Assembly (NCBI RefSeq): GCF_000297395.2
Contig: NZ_HF570108.1
Location: 3,407,766-3,471,765, forward strand
Source of the DNA: Micromonospora lupini str. Lupac 08
GTDB lineage: Bacteria > Actinomycetota > Actinomycetes > Mycobacteriales > Micromonosporaceae
Direction of reading: 5' to 3'
DNA length: 64,000 nucleotides
Within the stretch, counting starts at the first letter, position 1. Each line of letters begins with the position of its first letter. The notes beneath the pieces were generated by a model that made no database searches, was not told the origin of the DNA, and saw only the letters and a list, made by a program, of their open reading frames with translations. Shown in pieces: positions 38,055 to 45,442 of the stretch. Made by a program: the position numbers and the translations under genes.

Positions 38055-38088
38055 CCGGGGCCCGAACCGTTCGCGGTTCGGGCCCCGG
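38055..38088. terminator. Strong terminator with UUCG loop
   Basis: CCGGGGCCCGAACCG and CGGTTCGGGCCCCGG form a perfect 15-bp stem closed by TTCG, between convergent genes. Confidence 0.92.
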
Positions 38089-38116
38089 GCGTGTCACCGC
38101 CCGTTCCGGCCCGGCG

Positions 38117-38308
38117 TCAGTACGACAGGCCCGGCTGCGGCTGGTTGACCCGTCGACGGCGCAGCATGACCTGCCGTGTGCCGTCACGGAACAGCCGCAC
38201 CCGGGCCAACTCCCATCCGGAGAACTCCGCCTGGATCGCCAACTGCGCCGCGGCGGTCAACCGGTCGACGTTCGGCGGCAGCCGCAGCGGCGCGTACTCG
38301 TAGTCCAT
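38117..38308 (-). CDS. DUF5703 family protein
   Basis: 63 aa: MDYEYAPLRLPPNVDRLTAA, then AEFSGWELARVRLFRDGTRQVMLRRRR. This is the pattern of DUF5703, a short actinobacterial protein of unknown function. The ATG at 38308 has GGAGGGC directly upstream; an ATG three codons earlier is possible. Confidence 0.82.
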   Translation of the reverse strand: MDYEYAPLRLPPNVDRLTAAAQLAIQAEFSGWELARVRLFRDGTRQVMLRRRRVNQPQPGLSY

Positions 38309-38435
38309 GCCCTCCATGCTGCCCAGCCCAGCGGCCGTTCGCCACCCCCTCCGGGGTGACCAACGCCGCTGCCGCGCGTGGTTTCTGCCGTCCCGGGCGC
38401 TGCCGCGAGGTCTTCGCCGCGCGCAGGCCGCCCGC

Positions 38436-38552
38436 GATCCGGTCGGCGCCGATCCGGTCGGCGCCGATCCGGTCGGCGCCGATCCGGTCGGCGCTGATCC
38501 GGTCGGCGCCGATCCGGGAAGCGCCCCGGTCGGCGCCGATCCGGTGGACGCG
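38436..38552. repeat. 15-bp tandem repeat array
   Basis: Five head-to-tail copies of GATCCGGTCGGCGCC (38436-38510, one base varied in the fourth), then degenerate copies to 38552. It lies in the gap between the DUF5703 start and the aldo/keto reductase stop. The unit is a multiple of three, so all frames stay open, which explains long spurious frames here. Confidence 0.85.
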
Positions 38553-38556
38553 CCGG

Positions 38557-39528
38557 TCAGCCGTCGCGCTCGGGGTAGCCGATGGGCACCGACGAGACGT
38601 CGTCCAGCGCGGTGGTGATCTCCTCGGGCAGGGTGATCCGCTCCACCTGCAGCGCGCCGAGCAGCTGCCCGACCGTCCGGGCGCCGAGGATCGGCGCGGT
38701 CACCCCCGGCCGGTCCCGGATCCACGCGAGCGCCACCTCCAGCGGCGACACCCCCAGGCCGCCGGCCGCGGTCGCCACCGCCTCCACGATGCTGGAGCAG
38801 CGTGGCTCCAGGTACGTGGAGACGAACCGCTCGAAGTGCGGCGAGGCGGCCCGCGAGTCCGCCGGGCGGCCGTGCCGGTACTTGCCGGTGAGCACGCCCC
38901 GACCCAGCGGCGACCAGGGCAGCACGCCGAGGCCCAGCGCTTCGCACGCCGGCAGCACCTCCCGCTCCACGCCCCGCTCCAGCAGCGAGTACTCCACCTG
39001 GGCGGCGACCACCGGCGCCCGGCCCGGCCAGGCCGTCTGCCAGGATGCGGCCCGCGCGGTCTGCCAGCCGGAGAAGTTCGACACTCCCACGTAGCGGACC
39101 TTCCCGCTGGCCACGGCGTGGTCCAGCGCCGCGAGGGTCTCCTCGAGGGGGGTGTCCGGGTCGTACCCGTGCACCTGGAACAGGTCGACGTGGTCGGTGC
39201 CGAGCCGGCGCAGCGACGCCTCCAGGGTGCGCAGCAAATGGCCCCGGGAGCCGTCGCGACGCCGGCCGCTGCCCGGGCGCAGCCCCGCCTTCGTGGCGAT
39301 CAACAGCTCGTCGCGCGGTACGAGGCTGCCCAGCAGCGACCCGATCACCGACTCGGCGTCGCCGTCGCCGTACACGTCGGCGGTGTCGATCAGGTTGCCG
39401 CCCGCGTCCAGGTAACTCTTCAGCTGGGCGGCCGCATCGTCGGCGTCGGTGTCCCGGCCCCAGGTCATGGTGCCGAGCGCGAGCCGCGAAACCGCCAGCC
39501 CGCTTCGGCCGAGCGGTCGCTGTTGCAT
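38557..39528 (-). CDS. Aldo/keto reductase
   Basis: 323-aa (beta/alpha)8 NADPH-dependent reductase. The catalytic tetrad is visible: Asp and Tyr in NLIDTADVYGDGDAE, Lys in LLIATKAGLRPG, His in DLFQVHGYDPDTP; LEASLRRLGTDHVDL and RYVGVSNFSGWQ are family marks. The substrate is unknown. The ATG lies 6 bases after TAAGGT (39535-39540, minus strand) with no ribosome site, a leaderless start. A 15-bp repeat array begins just past its stop. Confidence 0.93.
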   Translation of the reverse strand: MQQRPLGRSGLAVSRLALGTMTWGRDTDADDAAAQLKSYLDAGGNLIDTADVYGDGDAESVIGSLLGSLVPRDELLIATKAGLRPGSGRRRDGSRGHLLRTLEASLRRLGTDHVDLFQVHGYDPDTPLEETLAALDHAVASGKVRYVGVSNFSGWQTARAASWQTAWPGRAPVVAAQVEYSLLERGVEREVLPACEALGLGVLPWSPLGRGVLTGKYRHGRPADSRAASPHFERFVSTYLEPRCSSIVEAVATAAGGLGVSPLEVALAWIRDRPGVTAPILGARTVGQLLGALQVERITLPEEITTALDDVSSVPIGYPERDG

Positions 39529-39715
39529 GGGTGAACCTTATTTCGAACCCGCCGCCACGGATATCCTCGCTCCCGTCATCTCTGCCGGTTCTGCCGGTTC
39601 CGCCTCCCTGGGGCACCGCGACGGACGGGGGATCATTGGCGGTGAGCCGGTGATCGGGTCCGTTTTCGGCATTGCGTAACCTGGTGCGACCTGTGCCACG
39701 GATGGGGGAGGACCA

Positions 39716-40768
39716 GTGCGACTCGGGCTCAACCTTGGATACCAGACGGCGTGGAGCACACCTGCCGACCACCTGGCGTTGGCCCAGGAGGCGGATCGTC
39801 TCGGCTACTCGGTGGTGTGGGCGGCGGAGGCGTACGGCTCCGACTCGCCGAGCACGCTCGCCTGGATCGCCGGACAGACGCAACGGATCGACGTGGGCTC
39901 GGCGGTGATGCAGATCCCCGCCCGTACGCCGGCGGCCACCGCGATGACCGCCGCCACCATCGACGCGCTCTCCGGCGGCCGGTTCCGGCTGGGCCTCGGC
40001 GTCTCCGGCCCGCAGGTCTCCGAGGGCTGGCACGGTGTGCGGTTCGCCAAGCCCCTCGGCCGGACCCGCGAGTTCGTCGACATCGTCAAGCTGGCCGTCG
40101 CCCGCAAGGAGGTGGCGTACGACGGCGAGCACTACACGCTGCCGCTGCCCGACGGCCCCGGCAAGGCGCTGCGGTTGAGCTTCCACCCACCCCGCGAGCA
40201 CATACCGATCTACCTGGCTGCGGTCGGCCCGAAGAACCTGGAGCTGGCCGGCGAGATCGCCGACGGCTGGCTCGCCGTGTTCTACGCCCCGGAGTTCGCC
40301 GACGAGCACCTCGCCGCCGTGACCGCCGGGCGGGCCAAGGCCGGCAAGGAACTGGCCGGCTTCGACGTGGTGCCCTCCGTGCCTGTCGTCATCGGCGACG
40401 ACGTGGCGTCCTGCGCCGAGCTGGTGCGCTGGTACGCCGCGCTCTACGTCGGCGGCATGGGCAGCCGGACGCAGAACTTCTACAACCAGCTCGCCACCCG
40501 GATGGGGTACGGCGACGCCGCGCGCGAGGTGCAGGACCTCTACCTGGCCAAGCGGCAGCGCGACGCGGCCGCCGCGGTGCCGATGGAGTTCATCGACCGC
40601 ACCTCACTGCTCGGACCGAAGGAGCGCATCGCCGAACGGATGCGGGAGTACGCCGCCTCCGGCGTCACCACGCTGTCGGTGACCCTGTTCGTGGCCGACC
40701 GGGACAGCGGCGTGCAGACCCTGCGTACCGTCGCCGAGGCGCTCGACCTCTCCGGAGTCGGCGAGTGA
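39716..40768 (+). CDS. LLM class F420-dependent oxidoreductase
   Basis: 350 aa, bacterial luciferase-like TIM barrel. RLGLNLGYQ at the start, then SAVMQIPARTPAATAMTAATIDALSGGRF and RLGLGVSGPQVSEGWHGVRF are the marks of the F420-using branch. It would reduce or oxidise an unidentified small molecule with coenzyme F420. GTG start with a strong GGGGGAGG site. It overlaps uppP by 4 bases (GTGA), so the two are coupled, a linkage also seen in other actinobacteria. Confidence 0.92.
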   Translation: MRLGLNLGYQTAWSTPADHLALAQEADRLGYSVVWAAEAYGSDSPSTLAWIAGQTQRIDVGSAVMQIPARTPAATAMTAATIDALSGGRFRLGLGVSGPQVSEGWHGVRFAKPLGRTREFVDIVKLAVARKEVAYDGEHYTLPLPDGPGKALRLSFHPPREHIPIYLAAVGPKNLELAGEIADGWLAVFYAPEFADEHLAAVTAGRAKAGKELAGFDVVPSVPVVIGDDVASCAELVRWYAALYVGGMGSRTQNFYNQLATRMGYGDAAREVQDLYLAKRQRDAAAAVPMEFIDRTSLLGPKERIAERMREYAASGVTTLSVTLFVADRDSGVQTLRTVAEALDLSGVGE

Positions 40769-41601
40769 CCTGGATCGAAGCCATCGTCCTGGGCATCGTC
40801 CAGGGGCTGACCGAGTTCCTACCGGTCAGCTCGTCGGGGCATCTGCGGATCACCTCGGCGATCTTCTTCGAACGCGACGCCGGCGCGTCGTTCACCGCCG
40901 TCACCCAGCTCGGCACCGAGGCAGCCGTGCTGATCTACTTCGCGAAGGACATCTGGCGGATCACCCGTACCTGGCTGGTGGGGTTGCGCGACCGTTCGGT
41001 GCGCTCCAGCCTCGACTACCGGATGGGCTGGTACGTGATCGTCGGCTCGATCCCGATCGGGCTGTTCGGGTTCCTCTTCAAGGACCAGATCAAGACCGCC
41101 GGGCGCAACCTGTGGGTCGTGGCGACGACCCTGATCGTGTTCGCGTTCGTGTTGGCGTTCGCCGAGTACTGGGGCCGGCAGACGCGCACGCTGGAGAACT
41201 TCCGGATGAAGGACGGCATCGTGATGGGCTTCGCCCAGGCCATGGCGCTGGTCCCCGGGGTGTCCCGCTCCGGCGGCACGCTCACCGCCGGCCTGCTGCT
41301 CAACCTGACCCGGGAGGCGGCGGCGCGCTACTCCTTCCTGCTGGCCATCCCGGCGGTGGTGATGTCCGGGGTGTTCAGCCTCGGCGACGTCTTCGAACCG
41401 TCCGCGCCGGGCACGTCCGTGCCCACCGTGGCCCAGACGATCGTGGCCACCGCCATCGCCTTCGGCATCGGGTACGCGGCCATCGCCTGGCTGCTGCGCT
41501 ACGTCGCCCACCACACCCTGTACGTCTTCGTGCTGTACCGGGTCGCGCTGGGCACCCTGGTCCTGGCCCTCCTGCTGACCGGCACGATCACCGCCACCTG
41601 A
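40765..41601 (+). CDS. uppP: Undecaprenyl-diphosphatase
   Basis: 278-aa polytopic membrane enzyme that dephosphorylates undecaprenyl diphosphate to recycle the lipid carrier for cell-wall synthesis; it also gives some bacitracin tolerance. Both active-site motifs are present: LTEFLPVSSSGHLRI near residue 16 and LVPGVSRSGGTLTAGL near 160, among about eight helices. Start GTG overlaps the stop of the upstream LLM gene. A 16-bp-stem terminator follows. Confidence 0.95.
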   Translation: MTWIEAIVLGIVQGLTEFLPVSSSGHLRITSAIFFERDAGASFTAVTQLGTEAAVLIYFAKDIWRITRTWLVGLRDRSVRSSLDYRMGWYVIVGSIPIGLFGFLFKDQIKTAGRNLWVVATTLIVFAFVLAFAEYWGRQTRTLENFRMKDGIVMGFAQAMALVPGVSRSGGTLTAGLLLNLTREAAARYSFLLAIPAVVMSGVFSLGDVFEPSAPGTSVPTVAQTIVATAIAFGIGYAAIAWLLRYVAHHTLYVFVLYRVALGTLVLALLLTGTITAT

Positions 41602-41616
41602 CCACCCGGGACACGC

Positions 41617-41654
41617 CGATGGCCGGCACCCCATGTTCGGGGTGCCGGCCATCG
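41617..41654. terminator. Bidirectional terminator after uppP
   Basis: CGATGGCCGGCACCCC and GGGGTGCCGGCCATCG form a perfect 16-bp stem with a 6-base loop, followed by TT, between convergent genes. Confidence 0.93.
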
Positions 41655-41666
41655 TTGCGGTGTGGG

Positions 41667-42227
41667 TCAGCTGTTCCAGTGCTGGCCGACCAGGTCGGTG
41701 GCCTGCTGCTCCCACTGGGCGTACGCGTCGGGGTACGCCGAGACCTGCACGGTCTGCGCGGCCTCGGTCAGGGGCATGTCCTGCCAGCCGTCGACCTGCT
41801 TGAGGCCCTTGAGGAACGCGGTGGTGGAGTACTCGGGGTTGGTGATCTGCTCCGGCGTGCCCCAACCCGAGGTCGGGCGCTGCTGGAACAGGCCCAGCGA
41901 GTCGTGGTCGTTGGCGTCGCCGAGGTGGCCCAGGTTCTCCAGCTTCGACTCCTGCAGGCTGGTGGCGATGGAGATGACGGCGGCGCGTTCGGGCAGGCCG
42001 GCCTTCTTCGTGGCGGCGATGATCGCCTTGACGTTGGCGGTCTGCTCGTCGTTGAGGGTGATGTGCGACTGGTCGCCCTGCGGCTTCGGCGCCGCGGCCT
42101 GCACGGCTACCGCGACGGGCTTGGCGTCAACGGGGTTGGCGTGGGCGGCGATCGGGCCGGCGAAGACACCACCGGCGAACGCGAGACCAGCAACGGACAG
42201 CATGCTCTTACGGAAGATCGTGTTCAT
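41667..42227 (-). CDS. Secreted lysozyme-fold protein (transglycosylase-like)
   Basis: 186 aa. Signal peptide at residues 1-30 (KSMLSVAGLAFAGGVFAGP, cleavage near AHA-NP). The mature part shows IIAATKKAGLPERAAVISIATSLQESKLENLG and DSLGLFQQRPTSGWGTPEQI, the helix-Glu pattern (ATSLQES) and loop of lysozyme-like peptidoglycan hydrolases; the conserved glutamate is the likely catalytic acid. It probably trims cell wall outside the membrane. AAGGAG precedes the ATG. Its upstream region is unusually long (about 0.9 kb) and filled with hairpins and repeated motifs. Confidence 0.85.
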   Translation of the reverse strand: MNTIFRKSMLSVAGLAFAGGVFAGPIAAHANPVDAKPVAVAVQAAAPKPQGDQSHITLNDEQTANVKAIIAATKKAGLPERAAVISIATSLQESKLENLGHLGDANDHDSLGLFQQRPTSGWGTPEQITNPEYSTTAFLKGLKQVDGWQDMPLTEAAQTVQVSAYPDAYAQWEQQATDLVGQHWNS

Positions 42228-42336
42228 GGGGGTAGCTCCTTCGGGGGTAGGAACACCCACGCCACCGATGGGGGTCGGTACGGCGGGGTGTGAGCACCTC
42301 GTCCGGCGCTGCACAAAGCGGGGGGAAAGTCTGGGG

Positions 42337-42431
42337 GCGGCCTGCGAGCGGAGGGCTCGCGGCGCCGTGGAGGCCTGCGAGCGAAGGCTCGCGGGGGTGG
42401 CGGCCTGCGAGCGGGGGGCTCGTGGCGCCGG
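42337..42431 (-). repeat. Three tandem hairpin units upstream of the lysozyme-like gene
   Basis: Three units of about 30 bp, each with GCCTGCGAGCG, a short G-rich loop and GGCTCG(C/T)G, so each can fold as GCGAGC/GCTCGC. Units begin near 42338, 42370 and 42399. They lie 110-205 bp before the start of the gene on the minus strand and may be in its leader RNA. Confidence 0.65.
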
Positions 42432-42438
42432 GACCGTG

Positions 42439-42627
42439 TGTAACGACCGCCGGGGCGGGGTCATTCCCGGGGCCCGGCCCCTGACCGGAGGGCACCGGAT
42501 CGGGCCGGTCGGTCGGGCCAGCGGTCGTTCGGGGAGTCTGCAACGACCCGGCCCGGCCGGCCATTCCCACCCCCGACGGCGGGGGCGGGTGGCCGTGGTC
42601 CTGCGATCGTCAGGGTATGTAACGACC
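42439..42627 (-). promoter_or_regulatory. Three GGTCGTTACA-type motifs
   Basis: Read on the minus strand: GGTCGTTACA at 42448-42439, GGTCGTTGCA at 42548-42539 and GGTCGTTACA at 42627-42618, the first two exactly 100 bp apart. Each is followed upstream by a similar CCGGCC/ATTCC context. The middle one also forms an inverted repeat with GGTCGTT at 42522. GTTACA is reminiscent of MtrA-type sites before cell-wall hydrolase genes, which is only a hypothesis. Confidence 0.45.
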
Positions 42628-42740
42628 CCCGGCCCGCCACGATTCCGGCCCACGGATGCACCCGGTCACACCCGGGCGACCCTAAGAAACGGACATCCCG
42701 CCCAGCCAGGCGCGAACCGGCGGATCCCGCAGAAACGTCC

Positions 42741-42823
42741 CGGGTGATCGACTCCAGAGCGGCGATATCGCGGTATCCAGCCGGCGTGACACCCCCACAT
42801 CGCCGACACCGTGTCGATCACGC
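42741..42823. repeat. Dispersed imperfect palindrome, copy 3 (divergent member)
   Basis: Left arm GGTGATCGACTCC to GCGGTATCC (42777); right arm GTGACACCCCCACATCG to GTGTCGATCACGC. About 30 of 42 arm positions pair. Ends (TGATCGAC) and inner TATCC/TGTCC are shared with the family, the middle is not. Confidence 0.6.
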
Positions 42824-42900
42824 TCACTCCCGGCAGTCCAGCCCCAATGACGTCGGCGGGTCGGTCAGGCCGCCGGGAGGGTGTTGGCACCTCGGCGGCT

Positions 42901-42981
42901 CGTGATCGACTCGGGTTCCTGGAACCCGTGGTATCCGGACAACCGGGACACCCCGGTATCCAGGAACCCGAGCCGATCACG
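42901..42981. repeat. Dispersed imperfect palindrome, copy 4
   Basis: Left arm CGTGATCGACTCGGGTTCC to GGTATCCGG (42938); right arm CCGGGACACCCCGG to GAGCCGATCACG (42981). The arms pair at 32 of 39 positions, the best-conserved copy. It is 70 bp after copy 3 and 140 bp before the phosphomutase start. Confidence 0.8.
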
Positions 42982-43123
42982 GGTCCGCACACGACAGAGG
43001 CCGGGCGGGACGCGACAGGAGCCAGCCGGGACAGAGGTCCGGGAAGGATCCCGGGGGCGGCCTGGAGGGTGGTGCGGAGCCCACGGCGGTCGAGGGTGCG
43101 GCGTAGGCCCTAGGGTGATCGGT

Positions 43124-43828
43124 GTGGCGACCCTTCTGCTTCTGCGACACGGCCGTACGACGGCGAACGCCGACGGTGGCCTGGCCGGTCGGCAGCCGGT
43201 CGAGCTGGACGACACCGGGCGCGCCCAGGCCACGGCGGTGGGCGAACGGCTGCGGGCGGTGCCGCTGGCCGCCGTCGTCACCAGTCCGTTGATCCGCTGC
43301 CGGCAGACCCTGGAGCTGGCGTTGCCGCAGGCCACGCCGGTGGTCGAGGACGGGCTGATCGAGTGTGACTACGGCAGCTGGGAGGGGCAGCCGCTGAAGA
43401 AGCTCGCGAAGGAGCCCCTCTGGCCGGTGGTCCAGCAGCACCCGAGCGCGGCGGTCTTCCCGGAGGGGGAGGCGATGGCGGCGATGGCGGCCCGTGCGGT
43501 GGCGGCGGTCCGCGCGTGGGACGCCCGGGTGAGCGCGGAGCACGGGTCCGAGGCGGTCTGGTTGGCGTGCAGCCACGGCGATGTGATCAAGGCCATCGTG
43601 GCGGACGCTCTCGGCGTACACCTGGATGCTTTTCAGCGGATCGTGGCCGATCCGGCGTCGGTCACGGCGATCCGGTTCACGCCGCTGCGACCGTTCCTGG
43701 TCCGGCTCAACGACACCGGCGGTGACCTCGCCGCGCTGGTTCCGGCGCCGCGCAAGCGGCGGCGGCGGACGGCCCGGGCGGCCGACTCGGACGCCGCCGT
43801 CGGCGGCGGGGCGGGTGCGTCCCGATGA
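43124..43828 (+). CDS. Histidine phosphatase superfamily protein (MSMEG_4193 family)
   Basis: 234 aa. Phosphoglycerate-mutase-like phosphatase: LLLLRHGRTTANADGGLAGRQP with the phosphorylated histidine in RHG, VVTSPLIRCRQT, and a second catalytic histidine in WLACSHGDVIKAIVAD. The family sits at the head of the conserved phosphomutase-DUF3090-SCO1664-mshC cluster of actinobacteria; its substrate is unknown. The GTG start has no ribosome site and lies 7 bases after TAGGGT (43111-43116): leaderless. The C-terminal 30 residues are basic and Ala-rich. Confidence 0.92.
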   Translation: MATLLLLRHGRTTANADGGLAGRQPVELDDTGRAQATAVGERLRAVPLAAVVTSPLIRCRQTLELALPQATPVVEDGLIECDYGSWEGQPLKKLAKEPLWPVVQQHPSAAVFPEGEAMAAMAARAVAAVRAWDARVSAEHGSEAVWLACSHGDVIKAIVADALGVHLDAFQRIVADPASVTAIRFTPLRPFLVRLNDTGGDLAALVPAPRKRRRRTARAADSDAAVGGGAGASR

Positions 43829-43979
43829 GGTACGCCACGACACCGCCCTCTGCGTCGGAGCACGCCAGGACGGCCGCCACGCCCGGGTGTGGCGCCCGCT
43901 ACACCGGGCGCGTTGCCCCTGCGGCGATTCGGGTCGGTGGGGTGCGCGACGCCATGGCGGGCCGGATAGGGTCGTGGGT

Positions 43980-44561
43980 ATGACCCACCAGGTGCACGCC
44001 TTCGAACCGCCGGAGCGGTTCGTCGCCGGGACTGTCGGGCCGCCGGGGGAGCGCACGTTCTTCCTGCAGGCCCGCGGCGGCGGCAGGCTGGTCAGCGTCG
44101 CGCTGGAGAAGGTCCAGGTGTCCCTGCTCGCCGAGAAGCTGGAGGAGTTGCTCACCGAGGCGCAGCGTCGCTTCGGGGTGGACCTGCCGGAGCTGGCGCC
44201 GGTGGTCGGCGACAACGAGCCGCTGGACACTCCGGTCGACGAGGAGTTCCGGGTCGGGACCCTCGGGCTGGCCTTCGACGTGGACACCGCGACCGTGGTG
44301 ATCGAGGCGATCGCCGCCGGCGAGGTGGAGCCCGAGGTCGAGCTGGGCGACGAGGACGACGAAGACGACGAGGACGAGGACGAGGAGCCGGACGAGGACC
44401 TGGACCGGCTGCGGGTCCGGCTCACCCCGCAGGCCACCCGCCAGTTCATCGAGCGGGCCCGGCGCGTCGTCAACGCGGGTCGGCCGCCGTGCCCCCTGTG
44501 CGGCCAGCCGTTGGATCCCGCCGGGCACCTGTGCCCGCGGCACAACGGTTACCACCGGTGA
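43980..44561 (+). CDS. DUF3090 family protein
   Basis: 193 aa. N-terminal strands with HQVHAFEPPERFVAGTVGPPGERTFFLQ are diagnostic of DUF3090; a run of Asp/Glu around residues 125-140 is followed by a C-terminal zinc-ribbon-like PPCPLCGQPLDPAGHLCPRHNG with three cysteines and histidines. The role is unknown, but it is consistently linked to mshC. The ATG lies 7 bases after TAGGGT (43967-43972), so it has its own leaderless promoter although it also follows the phosphomutase gene. It overlaps the SCO1664 gene by 4 bases. Confidence 0.94.
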   Translation: MTHQVHAFEPPERFVAGTVGPPGERTFFLQARGGGRLVSVALEKVQVSLLAEKLEELLTEAQRRFGVDLPELAPVVGDNEPLDTPVDEEFRVGTLGLAFDVDTATVVIEAIAAGEVEPEVELGDEDDEDDEDEDEEPDEDLDRLRVRLTPQATRQFIERARRVVNAGRPPCPLCGQPLDPAGHLCPRHNGYHR

Positions 44562-45376
44562 CCTTGTCCGGCCTCGAGCCTCTGCGCGACGGTGACGCCG
44601 CGCTGCGGCTGCTGCGCGACGGCACGCTCGACCTGGAGGGCCGGCTGGTCGACGCGTCGAACACCACCCTGCGGGGCATCCTGACCCTCGACGGCGTCAC
44701 GGCCCGCTGCGTCTACAAGCCGGTGCGCGGCGAGCGCCCGCTGTGGGACTTCCCGGACGGCACCCTCGCCGGGCGGGAGGTGTCGGCGTTCCTGGTCTCC
44801 GACGCCACCGGTTGGGGTCTGGTGCCACCCACCGTGCTGCGCGACGGGCCGTTCGGTCCCGGCTCCTGCCAGCTCTGGATCGACGAGCCGGACGACGCCG
44901 AGCCGCTCGTCGGGTTCGTGCCGGCCGACGAGCTGCCGCCACGCTGGTTCCCCATCGCGGCGGCCCGCGACGACGACGGCGTCGCGTACGCCCTCGCGCA
45001 CGCCGACGACCCCCGGCTGGCCCGCCTCGCGGTGCTCGACGCGGTGATCAACAACGCGGACCGCAAGGGTGGCCACGTGCTGGTCGGCGCGGACGACCGG
45101 ATCTACGGCGTGGACCACGGGGTGAGCTTCCACGTCGAGGGCAAGCTGCGGACGGTGCTGTGGGGTTGGGCGGGCAAGCAGTTGCCGCCGGACGCCGTGG
45201 AGATGCTCGACGGGCTTGCCGGGCAGGTCTCCGGGGCGCTCGGGGACGAGCTGGCCGATCACCTGACGATCAGCGAGGTCGCCGAGCTGGCCGCCCGCAT
45301 CGACGTCCTGCGGGAGACCGGTCGCTTCCCGCAGCCGCCGGAGGACTGGCCGGCGGTGCCCTGGCCGCCGATGTGA
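44558..45376 (+). CDS. SCO1664 family protein (PI3/4-kinase-like fold)
   Basis: 272 aa. The fold and motifs resemble phosphatidylinositol-kinase/HipA-type kinases: YKPVRGERPLWDFPDGTLAGREVSAFLVS in the N-lobe, LAVLDAVINNADRKGGHVL as the catalytic loop (N-x-D) and IYGVDHGVSFH as the metal-binding DxG equivalent. The substrate is unknown. GTG start overlaps the DUF3090 stop (GTGA), so the pair is coupled. Located in the actinobacterial mshC neighbourhood. Confidence 0.92.
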   Translation: MTLSGLEPLRDGDAALRLLRDGTLDLEGRLVDASNTTLRGILTLDGVTARCVYKPVRGERPLWDFPDGTLAGREVSAFLVSDATGWGLVPPTVLRDGPFGPGSCQLWIDEPDDAEPLVGFVPADELPPRWFPIAAARDDDGVAYALAHADDPRLARLAVLDAVINNADRKGGHVLVGADDRIYGVDHGVSFHVEGKLRTVLWGWAGKQLPPDAVEMLDGLAGQVSGALGDELADHLTISEVAELAARIDVLRETGRFPQPPEDWPAVPWPPM

Positions 45377-45442
45377 CCCGCTGTCATCTTGATCACCCGT
45401 GGGGCGGCCCGGTGCCGCCTGAGGGCTGGTTAGGCTGAGGTC

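Larger units (their letters stand above)
42228..43123. other. 0.9-kb non-coding region between divergent genes
   Basis: No credible gene in either strand. It holds, in order, the leader of the secreted lysozyme-like gene, three tandem hairpins (42337-42431), three TGTAACGACC-type motifs (42439, 42539, 42618), two copies of the dispersed palindrome (42741 and 42901), and the TAGGGT box of the phosphomutase gene (43111-43116). Confidence 0.8.

Noticed and set aside
38307..38618. 103-codon frame with DPVGA repeats, and the long antisense frame with TGSAP repeats
   Set aside because: Both come from the 15-bp tandem repeat, whose unit is a multiple of three; no ribosome site and no flanking coding character.
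42228..42336. c-di-AMP (ydaO) riboswitch in the leader of the lysozyme-like gene
   Set aside because: Such switches precede wall-hydrolase genes in actinobacteria, but I could not match the conserved core; only the triple hairpin is evident.
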